Positions 44,874 to 54,671 of a stretch of 64,000 nt of DNA are shown here, in pieces. The position numbers were made by a program, and so were the translations under genes. Numbering within the stretch: position 1 is the first letter of the stretch; each line of letters begins with the position of its first letter. The stretch comes from Nevskia ramosa DSM 11499. GTDB taxonomy: Bacteria; Pseudomonadota; Gammaproteobacteria; Nevskiales; Nevskiaceae. The stretch covers positions 124,001 through 188,000 of the forward strand of contig NZ_ATVI01000010.1 of NCBI RefSeq assembly GCF_000420645.1, given 5' to 3'. The notes beneath the pieces are model-generated. The model did not search any database. It was not told where the DNA came from and was given only the letters and a program-made list of their open reading frames with translations.

Positions 44874-45128
44874 TCAGAGCGCTTCCGAACTATGCACGAC
44901 CGGTCTGCTCTCCCGGCTGCCGCGCATGCGCTTGCCGGGCATGGTCGGATCGTTCGGTGAAATCTCGACGTGATCGTCGTGGACAGCGAGCAGGGTGCCG
45001 ACGAACGGAAAATCGTCGAAGCGATCCGGCACTCGATAGCTGACCAGATCGCCAGCCTTGAAGCTGGCCGGATCGAAGTTGAACGAGAAGGGACAGGCTT
45101 CGCCGCCGCTCTGACCAAGATTCTGCAT
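44874..45128 (-). CDS. Small uncharacterised protein of the CYP153 operon
   Basis: An 84-residue protein starting at 45128 with a good AGGAAG Shine-Dalgarno. A central segment FKAGDLVSYRVPDRFDDFPFVGTLLAVHDDHVEI looks like a small SH3-like beta-barrel. No family recognised. It sits 19 bases after the FadL-like gene and before the lipocalin-like gene, so it belongs to the same operon. Confidence 0.65.
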   Translation of the reverse strand: MQNLGQSGGEACPFSFNFDPASFKAGDLVSYRVPDRFDDFPFVGTLLAVHDDHVEISPNDPTMPGKRMRGSRESRPVVHSSEAL

Positions 45129-45147
45129 GTCGTTTCTTCCTGTCGGG

Positions 45148-46545
45148 CTAGAACCGGTAGCCATAGCTCAGCACCGGATTGAACTGGCGATTGCGGACTT
45201 CGATCGGCGGCACGCTGTTGACGTTGCCGCCCGGGTTGTAGACCGCTGGTGTGAAGCCATAGCTCATGCCCAGACCCAGCTCGTGAGCGGTGGCGAGTCG
45301 CCAGACCAGAGTCGAGGTCAGGTGGTTGCGGGTGGTGGTCGAGAACGCGGCACTCAGTGCGCCGCTGTCCTGCAGTTGCTGGAACGTGTGTGAGCCGCCG
45401 GCGCGCAAGGTCCAGGCCGGCAGGAACTGCCACTCGGCGCCAAGGGACAAGGTGGTGATGTCGCGGAAGCCGGTCGGCAGCGATACGCGCAGATCGCCGC
45501 CATCATCTGATCGAAAGGCGACCACGGTGTTGCCGAAGGACTTGGACCAGAACATGTGACGCAGATCGGCGACCACCGCGAAGTGCGACGTCAGCCGCTG
45601 CGAGAGGCCGATCAGCCAGGCGTCCGGGAACTGCAGGCGCGGCAGCTTGCCGGTGCCGGGCAGGACGATCTGGTTGTTGTCGGCGTCGATCGCGGTGAGC
45701 GCGCCGCGTCCCGAATAGTTGGCCAGCAGGGTCTTGAACTCGTAGCCGAGAGCGACCGCCGTTGCCGGCGTCGGCTGCCAGGTGACGCCAAGCCGGCCGC
45801 CGATGCCCTGGCTGGTCAGCGCCGAGGCCAGATAGTTGTTGCGGATGAAGTCGAAGTGCGCGCCGGACAGATTCGGGATACCGGCCAGCACCGGCACCAG
45901 GCTGCCGGTCGCGCGGCCCGAGGCGATCAGGCCGCCGACCTGCTGGGCATCGAGCAGGCTGGCCAGGTTGACCGAGGAATTGACGTAATCGAGGCTGGCA
46001 CCGATGCGCCATTGCGGATGCGGCCGCCAGGCGATCGCCAGCGGAATCCGCAGCGCGCCGATGCGCGACGACGCGGGCAGGCCGGTCACGACATTGTTGG
46101 TGGTGGTGCGCGACAGAAAGGTATCGCGCCCGAATTCGACGCCGAAGCCACCCGCCGCGAACAGGCCGGTGCCGAATGCGAAGTTGCCGCGGCGGATGGC
46201 GAAGGCGACTTCCGGGAGGTCGTAGGGCCCACGGTTGGCGCCGTAGCCGAGGTTGCGTGCGCGCTCGCCGGTTGCCGTGTTGATCACCTCGACTCGCGCC
46301 TGGATCTCGGTGAACTGGAACTGGAACTCGTGCTCGCCCTGGATCGACAGCAACTCGGCCGGATTGAGCAGCATCGCCGCCGCACCCGTCGGATGGGCAA
46401 GGCCACCGCCACCGAGACCCCGAGATACCGGGCCGAAGCCTTCGACTCTTGCCAGCTCGGCCGCCTGCGCCGTGGCGACCGATGCGAGCAAGGCGCCGAC
46501 GGTGAACAGCTGGCGGAGGAAAGGGGTCATCGGATTCGCGCGCAT
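45148..46545 (-). CDS. FadL/OmpP1-family outer membrane porin
   Basis: A 465-residue outer-membrane protein of the FadL family that imports long-chain fatty acids or hydrocarbons. Signal peptide (TVGALLASVATAQA), then an N-terminal hatch-like part (GFGPVSRGLGGGGLAHPTGAAAMLLNPAEL, where NPA is family-typical) and repeated amphipathic strands to a C-terminal aromatic (SYGYRF). In the CYP153 operon it is probably the alkane or fatty-acid uptake channel, the counterpart of AlkL. The start at 46545 (MRANPMTPFL) is used; 46530 is also possible. Confidence 0.9.
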   Translation of the reverse strand: MRANPMTPFLRQLFTVGALLASVATAQAAELARVEGFGPVSRGLGGGGLAHPTGAAAMLLNPAELLSIQGEHEFQFQFTEIQARVEVINTATGERARNLGYGANRGPYDLPEVAFAIRRGNFAFGTGLFAAGGFGVEFGRDTFLSRTTTNNVVTGLPASSRIGALRIPLAIAWRPHPQWRIGASLDYVNSSVNLASLLDAQQVGGLIASGRATGSLVPVLAGIPNLSGAHFDFIRNNYLASALTSQGIGGRLGVTWQPTPATAVALGYEFKTLLANYSGRGALTAIDADNNQIVLPGTGKLPRLQFPDAWLIGLSQRLTSHFAVVADLRHMFWSKSFGNTVVAFRSDDGGDLRVSLPTGFRDITTLSLGAEWQFLPAWTLRAGGSHTFQQLQDSGALSAAFSTTTRNHLTSTLVWRLATAHELGLGMSYGFTPAVYNPGGNVNSVPPIEVRNRQFNPVLSYGYRF

Positions 46546-46620
46546 GGGGACTGGATCAGGAGGGCCTGCGCGTATTGTGAACGGTGTTACATAAATTCTG
46601 CACGAGGGTCATCACCACGA

Positions 46621-46944
46621 TTAGTGCTGATCCGTTGGCATCCGCAGCACGAGGCCGTCGTGGCTGTCGTCGAGCTCGATCTGGCAGGCGAGACGGCTGA
46701 ACGGCGTCGCGCCATCGGTCAGCGCCAGCATCTCCTGCTCGATGCCTGGCCGCGCCGGGCCGATCTTGTCCAGCCACTTCTGATCGACCCAGACATGGCA
46801 GGTGCCGCAGGCGGCCACGCCCCCGCAGTCGCCGTCGATGCCGGGAATGCGGTGCTGCACGGCAGTCTGCATCGCGGAGCTGCCGCTGTCGGCGTCGACG
46901 GCATGCTCGGTGCCGGTGGACGTGATGTAGATGATCTTGGGCAT
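46621..46944 (-). CDS. 2Fe-2S ferredoxin, adrenodoxin type
   Basis: A 107-residue ferredoxin. Cluster cysteines: C-x5-C-x2-C in DCGGVAACGTCHVWV and the fourth in SRLACQI. The pattern is that of vertebrate-type ferredoxins that serve bacterial P450s. The start at 46944 has a GAGAGAAG Shine-Dalgarno. It is 28 bases downstream of the CYP153 gene and is its probable electron donor. No ferredoxin reductase gene lies in the cluster or window. Confidence 0.95.
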   Translation of the reverse strand: MPKIIYITSTGTEHAVDADSGSSAMQTAVQHRIPGIDGDCGGVAACGTCHVWVDQKWLDKIGPARPGIEQEMLALTDGATPFSRLACQIELDDSHDGLVLRMPTDQH

Positions 46945-46972
46945 GGTCTTCTCTCGTTCTGGATGGCGGCGT

Positions 46973-48229
46973 TCAGGCGTGCAGGCGGACCTGCATCTCG
47001 ACATAGCCGTGGATCAGGTTCGACGGCACCCGCAGCGGTTCGCCGACGACCTCGATGCGCGAATAGCGCTGGAGCATCTCTTCCCACAGCACCTTGATCT
47101 GCAGTTCGGCGAGACGGTTGCCGAGGCAGCGATGAATGCCGAAGCCGAACGACAGGTGATGACGCGCGCGCGGCCGGTCGGCGATGAAATCCTGTGGCCG
47201 GTCGATCACTTCTTCGTCGCGGTTGCCGGACAGGTACCACATCACCACCTTGTCGCCCTTCCTGATCTGCTGGCCACGAAACTCGACGTCCTCGATCGCC
47301 GTGCGGCGCATGTGCGAGATCGGCGTCTGCCAGCGGATCACTTCGGGAACGATGCTGGCCAGCAGCGAGGGATCAGCCTTGGCCTTGGCGAACTCGCCCG
47401 GGAACAGATGGGCGGCCATCGCGCTGCCGGACATCGAGCTGCGCGTGGTGTCGTTGCCGCCGACGATCAGCAGGACGAGCATGCCGAGGAAGTCGGTCGG
47501 GGTCATGCCCTGCATCGCCGGCGAATGGGCCAGCATCGAGATCAGATCGGCCTTCGGCGGCAGCTTCTGACGCTCGTCCCACAAGTTCTGGAAGTAGCCG
47601 AGGCATTCCATCAACTCGGCGGTGCGCTGCTCCCAGGTATCGACCAGGCCGTAGCCCGGGCGTGTGGTGACGACGTCGCTCCAGCGGGTCAGCTTGGCGC
47701 GGTCCGCGAACGGAAAGTCGAGCAGGGTGGCCAGCATCATCGTGGTCAGCGGGATCGATACCTGATCGACCCAGTTGAAGGTTTCACCGATCGGCAGGCT
47801 GTCGAACAGATCCCTGGTACGGCTGCGGATCAGGCTTTCGAAGCGCAGCAGGTTGGCGGGAGCGACGATCGGGCTGACTGCCATGCGGTGCACGTCATGC
47901 ACCGGCTGATCCATGCCGAGGAAGTTCGGCATCGAGATGCCGCCCTCGACCGCGTTCAGCGTGGTGTCGTCGAGCACGAAGCTGCCGTTGGTGTGATCGG
48001 ACGAGAACTGTTTGTGGTTGGTGTCGATCGCGACGATGTCGTGGAACTTGGTGATCGACCAGTACGGGCCGTACAGGCTGTCCTTGCAGTAATGCACCGG
48101 CGCTTCCTTGCGCAGGCGCTCGAAATACGGATGCAGCGCCTCGCGCTGATACAGGCTGACGTCGCTGACGTCGAAATCCTCGAGCGGCATCGTGCGGGCG
48201 CGCTCGGCGTCGTTGATTGCGATATCCAT
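46973..48229 (-). CDS. CYP153-family cytochrome P450 (terminal hydroxylase)
   Basis: A 418-residue bacterial P450. Family-specific matches to CYP153: [55 protein letters not shown] (I helix), [25 protein letters not shown]. The haem cysteine is C368 in [21 protein letters not shown]153 enzymes hydroxylate the terminal carbon of alkanes and fatty acids. It heads an operon with ferredoxin, FadL-like porin and two small genes, and is divergent from a MalT/AlkS-type activator. The substrate range needs assay. Confidence 0.95.
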   Translation of the reverse strand: MDIAINDAERARTMPLEDFDVSDVSLYQREALHPYFERLRKEAPVHYCKDSLYGPYWSITKFHDIVAIDTNHKQFSSDHTNGSFVLDDTTLNAVEGGISMPNFLGMDQPVHDVHRMAVSPIVAPANLLRFESLIRSRTRDLFDSLPIGETFNWVDQVSIPLTTMMLATLLDFPFADRAKLTRWSDVVTTRPGYGLVDTWEQRTAELMECLGYFQNLWDERQKLPPKADLISMLAHSPAMQGMTPTDFLGMLVLLIVGGNDTTRSSMSGSAMAAHLFPGEFAKAKADPSLLASIVPEVIRWQTPISHMRRTAIEDVEFRGQQIRKGDKVVMWYLSGNRDEEVIDRPQDFIADRPRARHHLSFGFGIHRCLGNRLAELQIKVLWEEMLQRYSRIEVVGEPLRVPSNLIHGYVEMQVRLHA

Positions 48230-48316
48230 CGTTTCCTCCAGTAAAGGTCTTCAGGCACCGGTCTAGCGCCGGGCTGGTGTTGGGCTGCATGGCAACGAGG
48301 CTGAAGGTAGAGCGCA

Positions 48317-48348
48317 GGGAGGGGCAAAAAACCGTACTTCGGGAGGGG
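48317..48348 (+). promoter_or_regulatory. Two GGGAGGGG direct repeats, candidate MalT-like boxes
   Basis: GGGAGGGG at 48317-48324 and again at 48341-48348, 24 bases apart, in the divergent promoter between CYP153 and the MalT-type regulator. MalT recognises GGGA(T/G)GAGG direct repeats, so these are plausible sites for the neighbouring regulator. Confidence 0.5.
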
Positions 48349-48366
48349 AACCCTGTGATCGGGTTC
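48348..48366. promoter_or_regulatory. Inverted repeat in the divergent promoter
   Basis: GAACCC-N7-GGGTTC, a perfect 6-bp inverted repeat between the two divergent genes, next to the GGGAGGGG repeats. A possible operator or a chance palindrome. Confidence 0.35.
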
Positions 48367-48408
48367 GGGGTAGTCTCGGCGCTCTTTATCTGCGCAGAGG
48401 ACCAGGCC

Positions 48409-51153
48409 TTGCCGAAATCGAGCCGCCCGCGCGCCGGCAACGGCGGAAGTGCCGCGACCGAACGCAAGGTCGGCCGCAGCGATCCGCCGGCCTTCGTCTT
48501 CGAGCCGCTGCGCACTGCGATCCTCGATCGCGTGCTCGGCAGCGGCGGGCTGTCGAACAAGCTGCTCGGCATCGTCGCCCCCGTCGGCTATGGCAAGACG
48601 GTGCTGATGTCGCAGCTGATGGCCGATCTGCAACGCGCCGGCAAGCAATGCCTCTGGTACGCGCTCGACGAACGCGACACCACCGCCGATGCGGTGATCG
48701 GCGGCCTGCGCAGCCTGCTGCAGACGCGGCCCTCGAAGCTGCATCCGACCCAGGCGCTGTTCAGCGGCGACGAAAGCGTCGACCGGCACATCGACGCGCT
48801 GATCGACACGCTGAACCGCTATCCGCTGCCGATCACCCTGTTCATCGACAACCTGCACTACTGCAACGAACCGGCGCTGGGCCGGCTGCTCGATCGCCTG
48901 TGTTTCGCCACGCGCGCCAGCGTCAACCTGGTGCTCAGTGGCACCAGTGCCTTGCCGCTGAACAGCACGCGGGCGGTGCTGGAAGGCTTGATCCGCAGCA
49001 TCGGCCCGGCGGACCTCAGCTTCGGCGTCGACGAAGTTGGGCGGCTGCTCGGGCCGGAGCTGTGCGCCGCACTGGGCAAGGCTGGCGTCGCCGCCGTCGC
49101 GCAGCAGACCGAAGGCTGGCCGGCGGCCACACGAATGGCGCAGATCATCCTCGCCGGCAGTGCCACGCCACGCACCGCGCTGGATGGCTTCGCCGGCACC
49201 GATGAAGGCCTGGCCTATCTGCTGAATCGCCAGGTGCTGTCCGGCTTTTCACCGGAGGCGCGCGAGTTCCTGCTGGTCATCAGCCTGTTGCGCAGCTTCT
49301 GCCTGGATCTCTGCCGCCACGCCAGCGGCGATCCGCGCGCGGCCGAATGGCTCGACGATCTGGTCCAGCGCAACGTCTTCATCATTCCGCTCGATCGCAA
49401 TGGCGACTGGTATCGACTGCACGGTCTGTTCCGCGACTACCTGGTGCGTGAAGCCGGACGCGGCTTGAGCGACAGCCGCCGTCGCGCCGTGATGCGCCGC
49501 GCCGCGCTCTGGTGCGAGAAGCACGGCTACTGGCGCGAAGCCGTCGATTACGCGCTGGCTTCGGAATCACCGGCCACGGCCTGCCAGATGCTCGAGCGCA
49601 TCGCCCAGTCGTTTGTGCGGGATCGCGGTGACGTGCTGCAGTACCTGCGCTGGATCGAAGTGCTGCACGACCGCAAGATCGAAGCCGGACCGGAAGCGGA
49701 GTTCTGGTACATCTGGGCGCTGGCCTTCTGCCGGCGCTATGAGCAGGCGCGCCGGCACAGTGCGCGTCTGTCGGCGCGGCTGGCGACCCAGGATGGCGAC
49801 AGCGCCGTGCTGCAGCGCCGGCTGGCGATCCTGCGCATCTCCATCGACAGCCTCAGTGATCACCTCAACGATGCCTACGCCGGTGCTATTCACTGGATGG
49901 CTTCGGCGCGCGATGACGATGATCCGTTCAATGTCGCCGCCGCGACCTGCATCGCCGCCGGCTACCACGTCAGCCATTTCCACTTCGCCGAGGCGCGGCG
50001 CTCGATCCAGGGCGCGCGTCAAGCCGCGTTCCAGACTGGCAGCGCCTATGTCGATGGCTGGGTCTCGGCCTACGCCTCGCTGGCACCGATCTACGAAGGC
50101 GATTGCGCGACCGCCTATGCGGCGCTGGTGGTGGCGCTCGATGCTGCCCGCGAAGCACTCGGCGGCCCGGCTGGCATCAGCAGCAATCTGGCGCTGCTGG
50201 CGGCCCGCTGCGCGATCGACATGGGCCTCGCCAGCGAGGCGCGGCAGCTGGTGCAATACGGCCTGAAAGCGGTGCGCACCCATGGCTTTCTCGAAGCCAC
50301 GGCGCTTGGCGTCGAAGCCGCGGTGCTGCTCTGGACCGGCGTCGACGACGACGTGGTGGCCCTGGCCACGCTGCACGAGATCGCCGCGGTCTATCCGCCG
50401 CGGCTGGCGCAGATGCTGTCCTGCTTCCTGATCCGGCGCCTGCTCGAACTCGGCCGCGTGCAGGAGGCGGTCGACGAAGCGGCGCGGCTCGGCCTCAACG
50501 AGCCGGGTGCCTTGGCCGAGCAGCGACGCATCCCGCAGATGCGCGAGTTGATCGTCGCCACCGAACTGGAGCTGCTGATCGCCGAAGGCCGCCAGAAGCA
50601 GGCCGAAGCGGTGATCGCCACGGCGCTGAACGAGGCGCGCAAGAGCGGCCGCCAGGCGAGGTTGATCGAGCTGCTGTTGCTGCGCGGCCAGCTCGCCGCC
50701 GCGACCCAGCGCGACAGCCTGCTGCGCCGCGATCTGGTGCAGGCGATCCGCATCGCCACGCCACGGCGAATCGTCCGGCCGTTCCTGCGCCATGCCGAAA
50801 CGCTGGCCACCACGTTGTCGGAACTGAAACCAGGCGACGCCGGCCTGGCCTCAGTCGACGAGCAGCGCTTCTTCAACGAGCTCTGCGGGCGCCTGAGTTC
50901 AGTGCCGGCGAAGGGCCGCGACGCAGGCAGGCAAGGGGCCGAGCCGAAACTGCTCGGCAAGCTGACTCGCCGCGAACTCGAACTGCTGCAGCTGCTGGCC
51001 ACCGGCCTTAACAATCAGCAGCTCGCCGATCACGGCGAGGTGTCGCTGACCACGATCAAATGGCATTTGCAGAACCTGTACGCGAAGCTCGATGTGTCGA
51101 GCCGCTCGGCGGCACTGGCGCAGGCGCGGGTGCTGAATCTACTCGGCGGTTAG
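48409..51153 (+). CDS. MalT/AlkS-type LuxR-family ATP-dependent activator
   Basis: A large (about 914-residue) activator. Walker A in GIVAPVGYGKTVLMS, Walker B-like TLFIDNLHYC, an ATPase/winged region (WYRLHGLFRDYLVREA), long TPR-like helical repeats and a C-terminal LuxR helix-turn-helix (LTRRELELLQLLATGLNNQQLAD...TTIKWHLQNLYAKLDVSSR). This is the MalT/AlkS layout, and AlkS activates alkane genes, fitting the adjacent CYP153 operon. The start is uncertain: TTG at 48409 has GAGGA upstream and a normal distance to the P-loop; ATG at 48289 and an earlier start overlapping the P450 are also in frame. Confidence 0.9.
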   Translation: MPKSSRPRAGNGGSAATERKVGRSDPPAFVFEPLRTAILDRVLGSGGLSNKLLGIVAPVGYGKTVLMSQLMADLQRAGKQCLWYALDERDTTADAVIGGLRSLLQTRPSKLHPTQALFSGDESVDRHIDALIDTLNRYPLPITLFIDNLHYCNEPALGRLLDRLCFATRASVNLVLSGTSALPLNSTRAVLEGLIRSIGPADLSFGVDEVGRLLGPELCAALGKAGVAAVAQQTEGWPAATRMAQIILAGSATPRTALDGFAGTDEGLAYLLNRQVLSGFSPEAREFLLVISLLRSFCLDLCRHASGDPRAAEWLDDLVQRNVFIIPLDRNGDWYRLHGLFRDYLVREAGRGLSDSRRRAVMRRAALWCEKHGYWREAVDYALASESPATACQMLERIAQSFVRDRGDVLQYLRWIEVLHDRKIEAGPEAEFWYIWALAFCRRYEQARRHSARLSARLATQDGDSAVLQRRLAILRISIDSLSDHLNDAYAGAIHWMASARDDDDPFNVAAATCIAAGYHVSHFHFAEARRSIQGARQAAFQTGSAYVDGWVSAYASLAPIYEGDCATAYAALVVALDAAREALGGPAGISSNLALLAARCAIDMGLASEARQLVQYGLKAVRTHGFLEATALGVEAAVLLWTGVDDDVVALATLHEIAAVYPPRLAQMLSCFLIRRLLELGRVQEAVDEAARLGLNEPGALAEQRRIPQMRELIVATELELLIAEGRQKQAEAVIATALNEARKSGRQARLIELLLLRGQLAAATQRDSLLRRDLVQAIRIATPRRIVRPFLRHAETLATTLSELKPGDAGLASVDEQRFFNELCGRLSSVPAKGRDAGRQGAEPKLLGKLTRRELELLQLLATGLNNQQLADHGEVSLTTIKWHLQNLYAKLDVSSRSAALAQARVLNLLGG

Positions 51154-52845
51154 CGCTAAAGGCTTGGCCGACTGGGCACATTGGTCGAGCACGTAGCGGC
51201 TCATCGAATGGCCGAGTTCGTTTTCGGCGAGGAGTGCCAGCGCCGCGCCGGCGCTGCGGAAATGCTCCAGCTCGTCGTCGTCCTCGGCGCGCACGACAAT
51301 CGGCAGCGCCGGGTTGGCGGCACGCACCAGATTGAAGATGCGCTTGGTTTCCAGCTCGTTGGGAATCGCCAGCACCAGCAGGCGCGCGCGATCCAGTGCC
51401 GCCTGGGTGAGCAGATCGGCGATCGCGGCGTCGCCGGAAATCACCGGGATGCCGCGCTTGCGCAGGCGGTCGACGATATCGCGGCTGCGCTCGATGACGA
51501 TGAAGCGCTGCCCGGCCTTGTGCAGGTCCTTGCCGATCACCCGGCCGACCCGTCCGTAGCCGATCAGCACCACATGGTTCTGGAGATCGCTCGGTGCGCT
51601 CATCGATTCGATCGAGGCCAGCCGATCGGCCTGCGCCTGCGCCGAACGCCGCTCGAAGCGCGCCGCCAGCCGGAAGGCCATCGGGTTCAGCGTGATCGAC
51701 AGCAGCGCGCCGGCCAGCACCAGATCGCGTCCTTCGGTCGGCATCAAACCCAGCGTGACGCCGAGGCCGATCAGGATGAACGAGAACTCGCCGATCTGGG
51801 CCAGGCTGGCGGAGACGGTCAGCGCCGTAGCCAGCGGATGGCGGAAGGCCAGCACGATCGCCAGCGCCGCCAGCGACTTGCCGATCATGATGATCGTCAG
51901 CACCGCGAGCACTTCCAGCGGCTGCCGCACCAGCACGGCTGGATCGAACAGCATGCCGACCGAGACGAAGAACAGCACTGCGAACACGTGCTCGAGCACT
52001 TCCGCCTGACTGGAGAAGCGCTGGGTCAGGCCGGCTTCATTGACCACCACGCCGGCCAGGAAGGCGCCGAGCGCGAACGACACGCCGAAGGTCACCGCGG
52101 CGCCATAGGCCATGCTGATCGCCAATACGGTGACGAACAGGGTGATCAGTTCGCGCGAGCCGGATTTCAGCAGCGCCGCTGACAGCCACGGGAACAGCCG
52201 CAGGCCGATCGCGTAGGTCAGGCCGAAGAACGCGGCGATCTTCAGGAAGGTGATCGAGATCGTGTACCAGAGCGGCTTGCTGCTGACGGTCAGCGATTCC
52301 GCCGTGCCGCCGAGATGGCTGGCGAACGCCGGCAGCAGGATCAGCGCCAGCACCATTGCCAGATCCTCGACCACCAGCCAGCCGACCGCGATGCGGCCGT
52401 TGGCGCTGTCGACCAGGCCGCGGTCCTGCAGGTTGCGCAGCATCACCACGGTGCTGGCCACCGACAGCGACAGCCCGAACACCAGCGCGCCACCGAGCGG
52501 CCAGCCCCACCAGGCGGTCGCCAGCCAGTAGCCGAGCGCGGTGGCGACGCCGATCTGGACGATCGCGCCGGGCAGGGCGATGCGCCGCACCGACCACAGA
52601 TCGCGGATCGAGAAATGGGTGCCGACGCCGAACATCAGCAGGATCACGCCGATCTCGGCCAGTTCCCTGGCGATCTCGCTGTCGGCAACGAAGCCCGGCG
52701 TGAATGGCCCGACCAGCACGCCGGCGACCAGATAGCCGACCAGCGGCGGCAGGCCCAGACGCATCGCCGCGAAGCCGGCAATGAAGGCGATGCCGAGGCC
52801 CACGGAGATGGTCGCGATCAGCGGAAGTTCGTGGCTCAGATCCAT
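51139..52845 (-). CDS. ybaL: YbaL/KefB-type monovalent cation:proton antiporter
   Basis: A 568-residue CPA2-family antiporter: about 12 membrane helices (starting ISVGLGIAFIAGFAAMRLGLPPLVGYLVAG; the core has LSLSVASTVVMLRNL and SASLAQIGEFSFILIGLG), then a TrkA-N Rossmann domain (NHVVLIGYGRVGRVIGKDL) and the regulatory domain after it. YbaL, the E. coli homologue, has the same size. Its 3' end overlaps the LuxR-family gene by 15 bases (convergent). Confidence 0.92.
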   Translation of the reverse strand: MDLSHELPLIATISVGLGIAFIAGFAAMRLGLPPLVGYLVAGVLVGPFTPGFVADSEIARELAEIGVILLMFGVGTHFSIRDLWSVRRIALPGAIVQIGVATALGYWLATAWWGWPLGGALVFGLSLSVASTVVMLRNLQDRGLVDSANGRIAVGWLVVEDLAMVLALILLPAFASHLGGTAESLTVSSKPLWYTISITFLKIAAFFGLTYAIGLRLFPWLSAALLKSGSRELITLFVTVLAISMAYGAAVTFGVSFALGAFLAGVVVNEAGLTQRFSSQAEVLEHVFAVLFFVSVGMLFDPAVLVRQPLEVLAVLTIIMIGKSLAALAIVLAFRHPLATALTVSASLAQIGEFSFILIGLGVTLGLMPTEGRDLVLAGALLSITLNPMAFRLAARFERRSAQAQADRLASIESMSAPSDLQNHVVLIGYGRVGRVIGKDLHKAGQRFIVIERSRDIVDRLRKRGIPVISGDAAIADLLTQAALDRARLLVLAIPNELETKRIFNLVRAANPALPIVVRAEDDDELEHFRSAGAALALLAENELGHSMSRYVLDQCAQSAKPLALTAE

Positions 52846-52899
52846 CGTCGTCGGCGGGTTATTTTCCCTAGGCTCTCACAGGAGCCGCCGCTGCGGCGA

Positions 52900-54540
52900 T
52901 CAGGCGTGCGGCAGTGCGCTGTCGGTCAGCGCCAGTTCAAGCGTGCGGAAGTAGCGAGGCGGCAGGCTGCGACTCACCAGTCCGGCGCGCACCAGCTTGC
53001 CGAGCACGCGCGGGTTCGCTTCGCAGAGCCGCACGCGCTGGTCGCGACGCTCCAGGCTGCTGATCGCATCGGCCAGCGCCTCGATGCCGGTGATGTCCAT
53101 GAACGGCACGCGATGCAGGCGGAAGATGACGCTGCGCCCAGCCGGGAGCGGCGCGAGCGCCTGTTCGAGCGTGCCGATCGCGCCGAAGAACAGCGGGCCG
53201 TCGATGCTCAGGATTTCGACGGCCGTGGCGGGATCGACGCCAGCGGCGCTCAGGCTGGCGGCGCGGCTGCCGTCGTCCTCGCGGGTGACCGCCACCGACG
53301 AGGCCATGCGGCGCAGGAATAGCAGCATCGCGACGATGACGCCGATGTTGACGGCAACGATCAGGTCGGCGAACACGGTCAGCACGAAAGTGATCGCTAG
53401 CACCGCGATGTCGCCGCGCGGCGCGGTGACGATCATCTGCTTCAGGCGCGGCATTTCGCTCATCTTCCAGGACACGCCGAACAGGATCGCGGCCAGCGCG
53501 CACAGCGGCACATTGGCGGCGTACGGCGCGAAGAACAGCAGGATCGCCAGCAGCATCGCCGCATGGGTGATGCCCGCCAGCGGGCCGGTGGCGCCATTGC
53601 GGATGCTGGTGGCGGTGCGGGCCAGCGCACCGCTGGCCGCGAAGCCGCCGAACAGCGGCGTCACCAGATTCGCCGCGCCTTGGGCGATCAGTTCCTGATT
53701 GGCGTCGTGACGAGTGCCGGCGATCTTGTCGGCGACTACTGCCGACAGCAGCGATTCCAGCGCGCCGAGCAGGGCGATCGAGAACGCCGCCGGCAGCAGT
53801 TCGACGAGGCGGGTGGCGGTGATCACCGGCGGCGAGAACGCCGGCAGACCGGCCGGGATCGCGCCGTAGGCCTTGCCGATTGTGATGACGCTGTCGAACT
53901 GGAAATGCGCCTGCGTCAGCGTCGCGGCGAGCATCGCCAGCAAGGGGCCGGGCACGCGGGACAGGCCGGGAATGCGTGGGCCGACGAGCATCAGTAGCAG
54001 ACTGCCATTGGCCAGCATCGTGGTCACCGGATCGGCATTCGGCAACGCCTGCAGCAAGCGCCACAGGCGTTCGTGGAAATGGCCGCTGCCAGGGTCCGCG
54101 AGGCCGAAGTAAGAAGGCCACTGGCTGATGAAGATCACCAGGCCGATGCCGGCGGTGAAGCCGAGAACCACCGGGCTCGGGATGAAGCGGATGACATTGC
54201 CGAGCCGCGCCAGGCCGAAGGCGATCAGGATGGCGCCGGCCATGAAGCTGGCCAGGATCAGGCCGTCGACGCCGTACTGGGCGGTGACGCCGGCGAGGAT
54301 CACCACGAAGGCGCCGGTCGGCCCGGCGATCTGATTCCGCGTGCCGCCGAACAGGGCGACGATTAGGCCGGCGATCACCGCCGTGTGCAGGCCCTGTTCC
54401 GGCTTGACGCCGGAGGCGATCGCGAAAGCCATCGACAGCGGCAGTGACACCACGCCGACCAGCAAGCCGGCCATCAGGTTCGGCAGCCAGTGCCGCCGCG
54501 CGAACAGCCCGGCTTTCGCCGCTTCGGTGACCGCGATCAT
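52900..54540 (-). CDS. SulP-family inorganic anion transporter
   Basis: A 546-residue transporter: about 11-12 helices starting WLPNLMAGLLVGVVSLPLSMAFAIASGV, with GGTRNQIAGPTGAFVVILAG, a PSPVVLGFTAGIGLVIF helix and GALESLLSAVVADKIAGTRHDANQELIAQG. A C-terminal STAS domain follows (VEILSIDGPLFFGAIGTLEQ, FMDITGIEALAD). Anion specificity (sulfate or bicarbonate) is unknown. The start at 54540 is preferred; the frame is open to 54618, inside the upstream gene's terminator. Confidence 0.92.
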   Translation of the reverse strand: MIAVTEAAKAGLFARRHWLPNLMAGLLVGVVSLPLSMAFAIASGVKPEQGLHTAVIAGLIVALFGGTRNQIAGPTGAFVVILAGVTAQYGVDGLILASFMAGAILIAFGLARLGNVIRFIPSPVVLGFTAGIGLVIFISQWPSYFGLADPGSGHFHERLWRLLQALPNADPVTTMLANGSLLLMLVGPRIPGLSRVPGPLLAMLAATLTQAHFQFDSVITIGKAYGAIPAGLPAFSPPVITATRLVELLPAAFSIALLGALESLLSAVVADKIAGTRHDANQELIAQGAANLVTPLFGGFAASGALARTATSIRNGATGPLAGITHAAMLLAILLFFAPYAANVPLCALAAILFGVSWKMSEMPRLKQMIVTAPRGDIAVLAITFVLTVFADLIVAVNIGVIVAMLLFLRRMASSVAVTREDDGSRAASLSAAGVDPATAVEILSIDGPLFFGAIGTLEQALAPLPAGRSVIFRLHRVPFMDITGIEALADAISSLERRDQRVRLCEANPRVLGKLVRAGLVSRSLPPRYFRTLELALTDSALPHA

Positions 54541-54616
54541 CGTCGACTCGAAACTCCGGGCGTGCGCGAACTGCGCCTCGCGCACGCTACGCGTTTTGCC
54601 GGCCGATCGCGGCCAC

Positions 54617-54652
54617 AAAAAAGCCCCGGGCTCCGCAATGGAAGCCCGGGGC
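54617..54652 (-). terminator. Intrinsic terminator after the secreted-protein gene
   Basis: Stem GCCCCGGGCT-CC / GGAAGCCCGGGGC (12 bp, one bulge), and on the minus strand a TTTTTT run follows. It lies 20 bases after the stop at 54672, and before the SulP start. Confidence 0.88.
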
Positions 54653-54671
54653 CGATCGAGCTAGAACAGAC

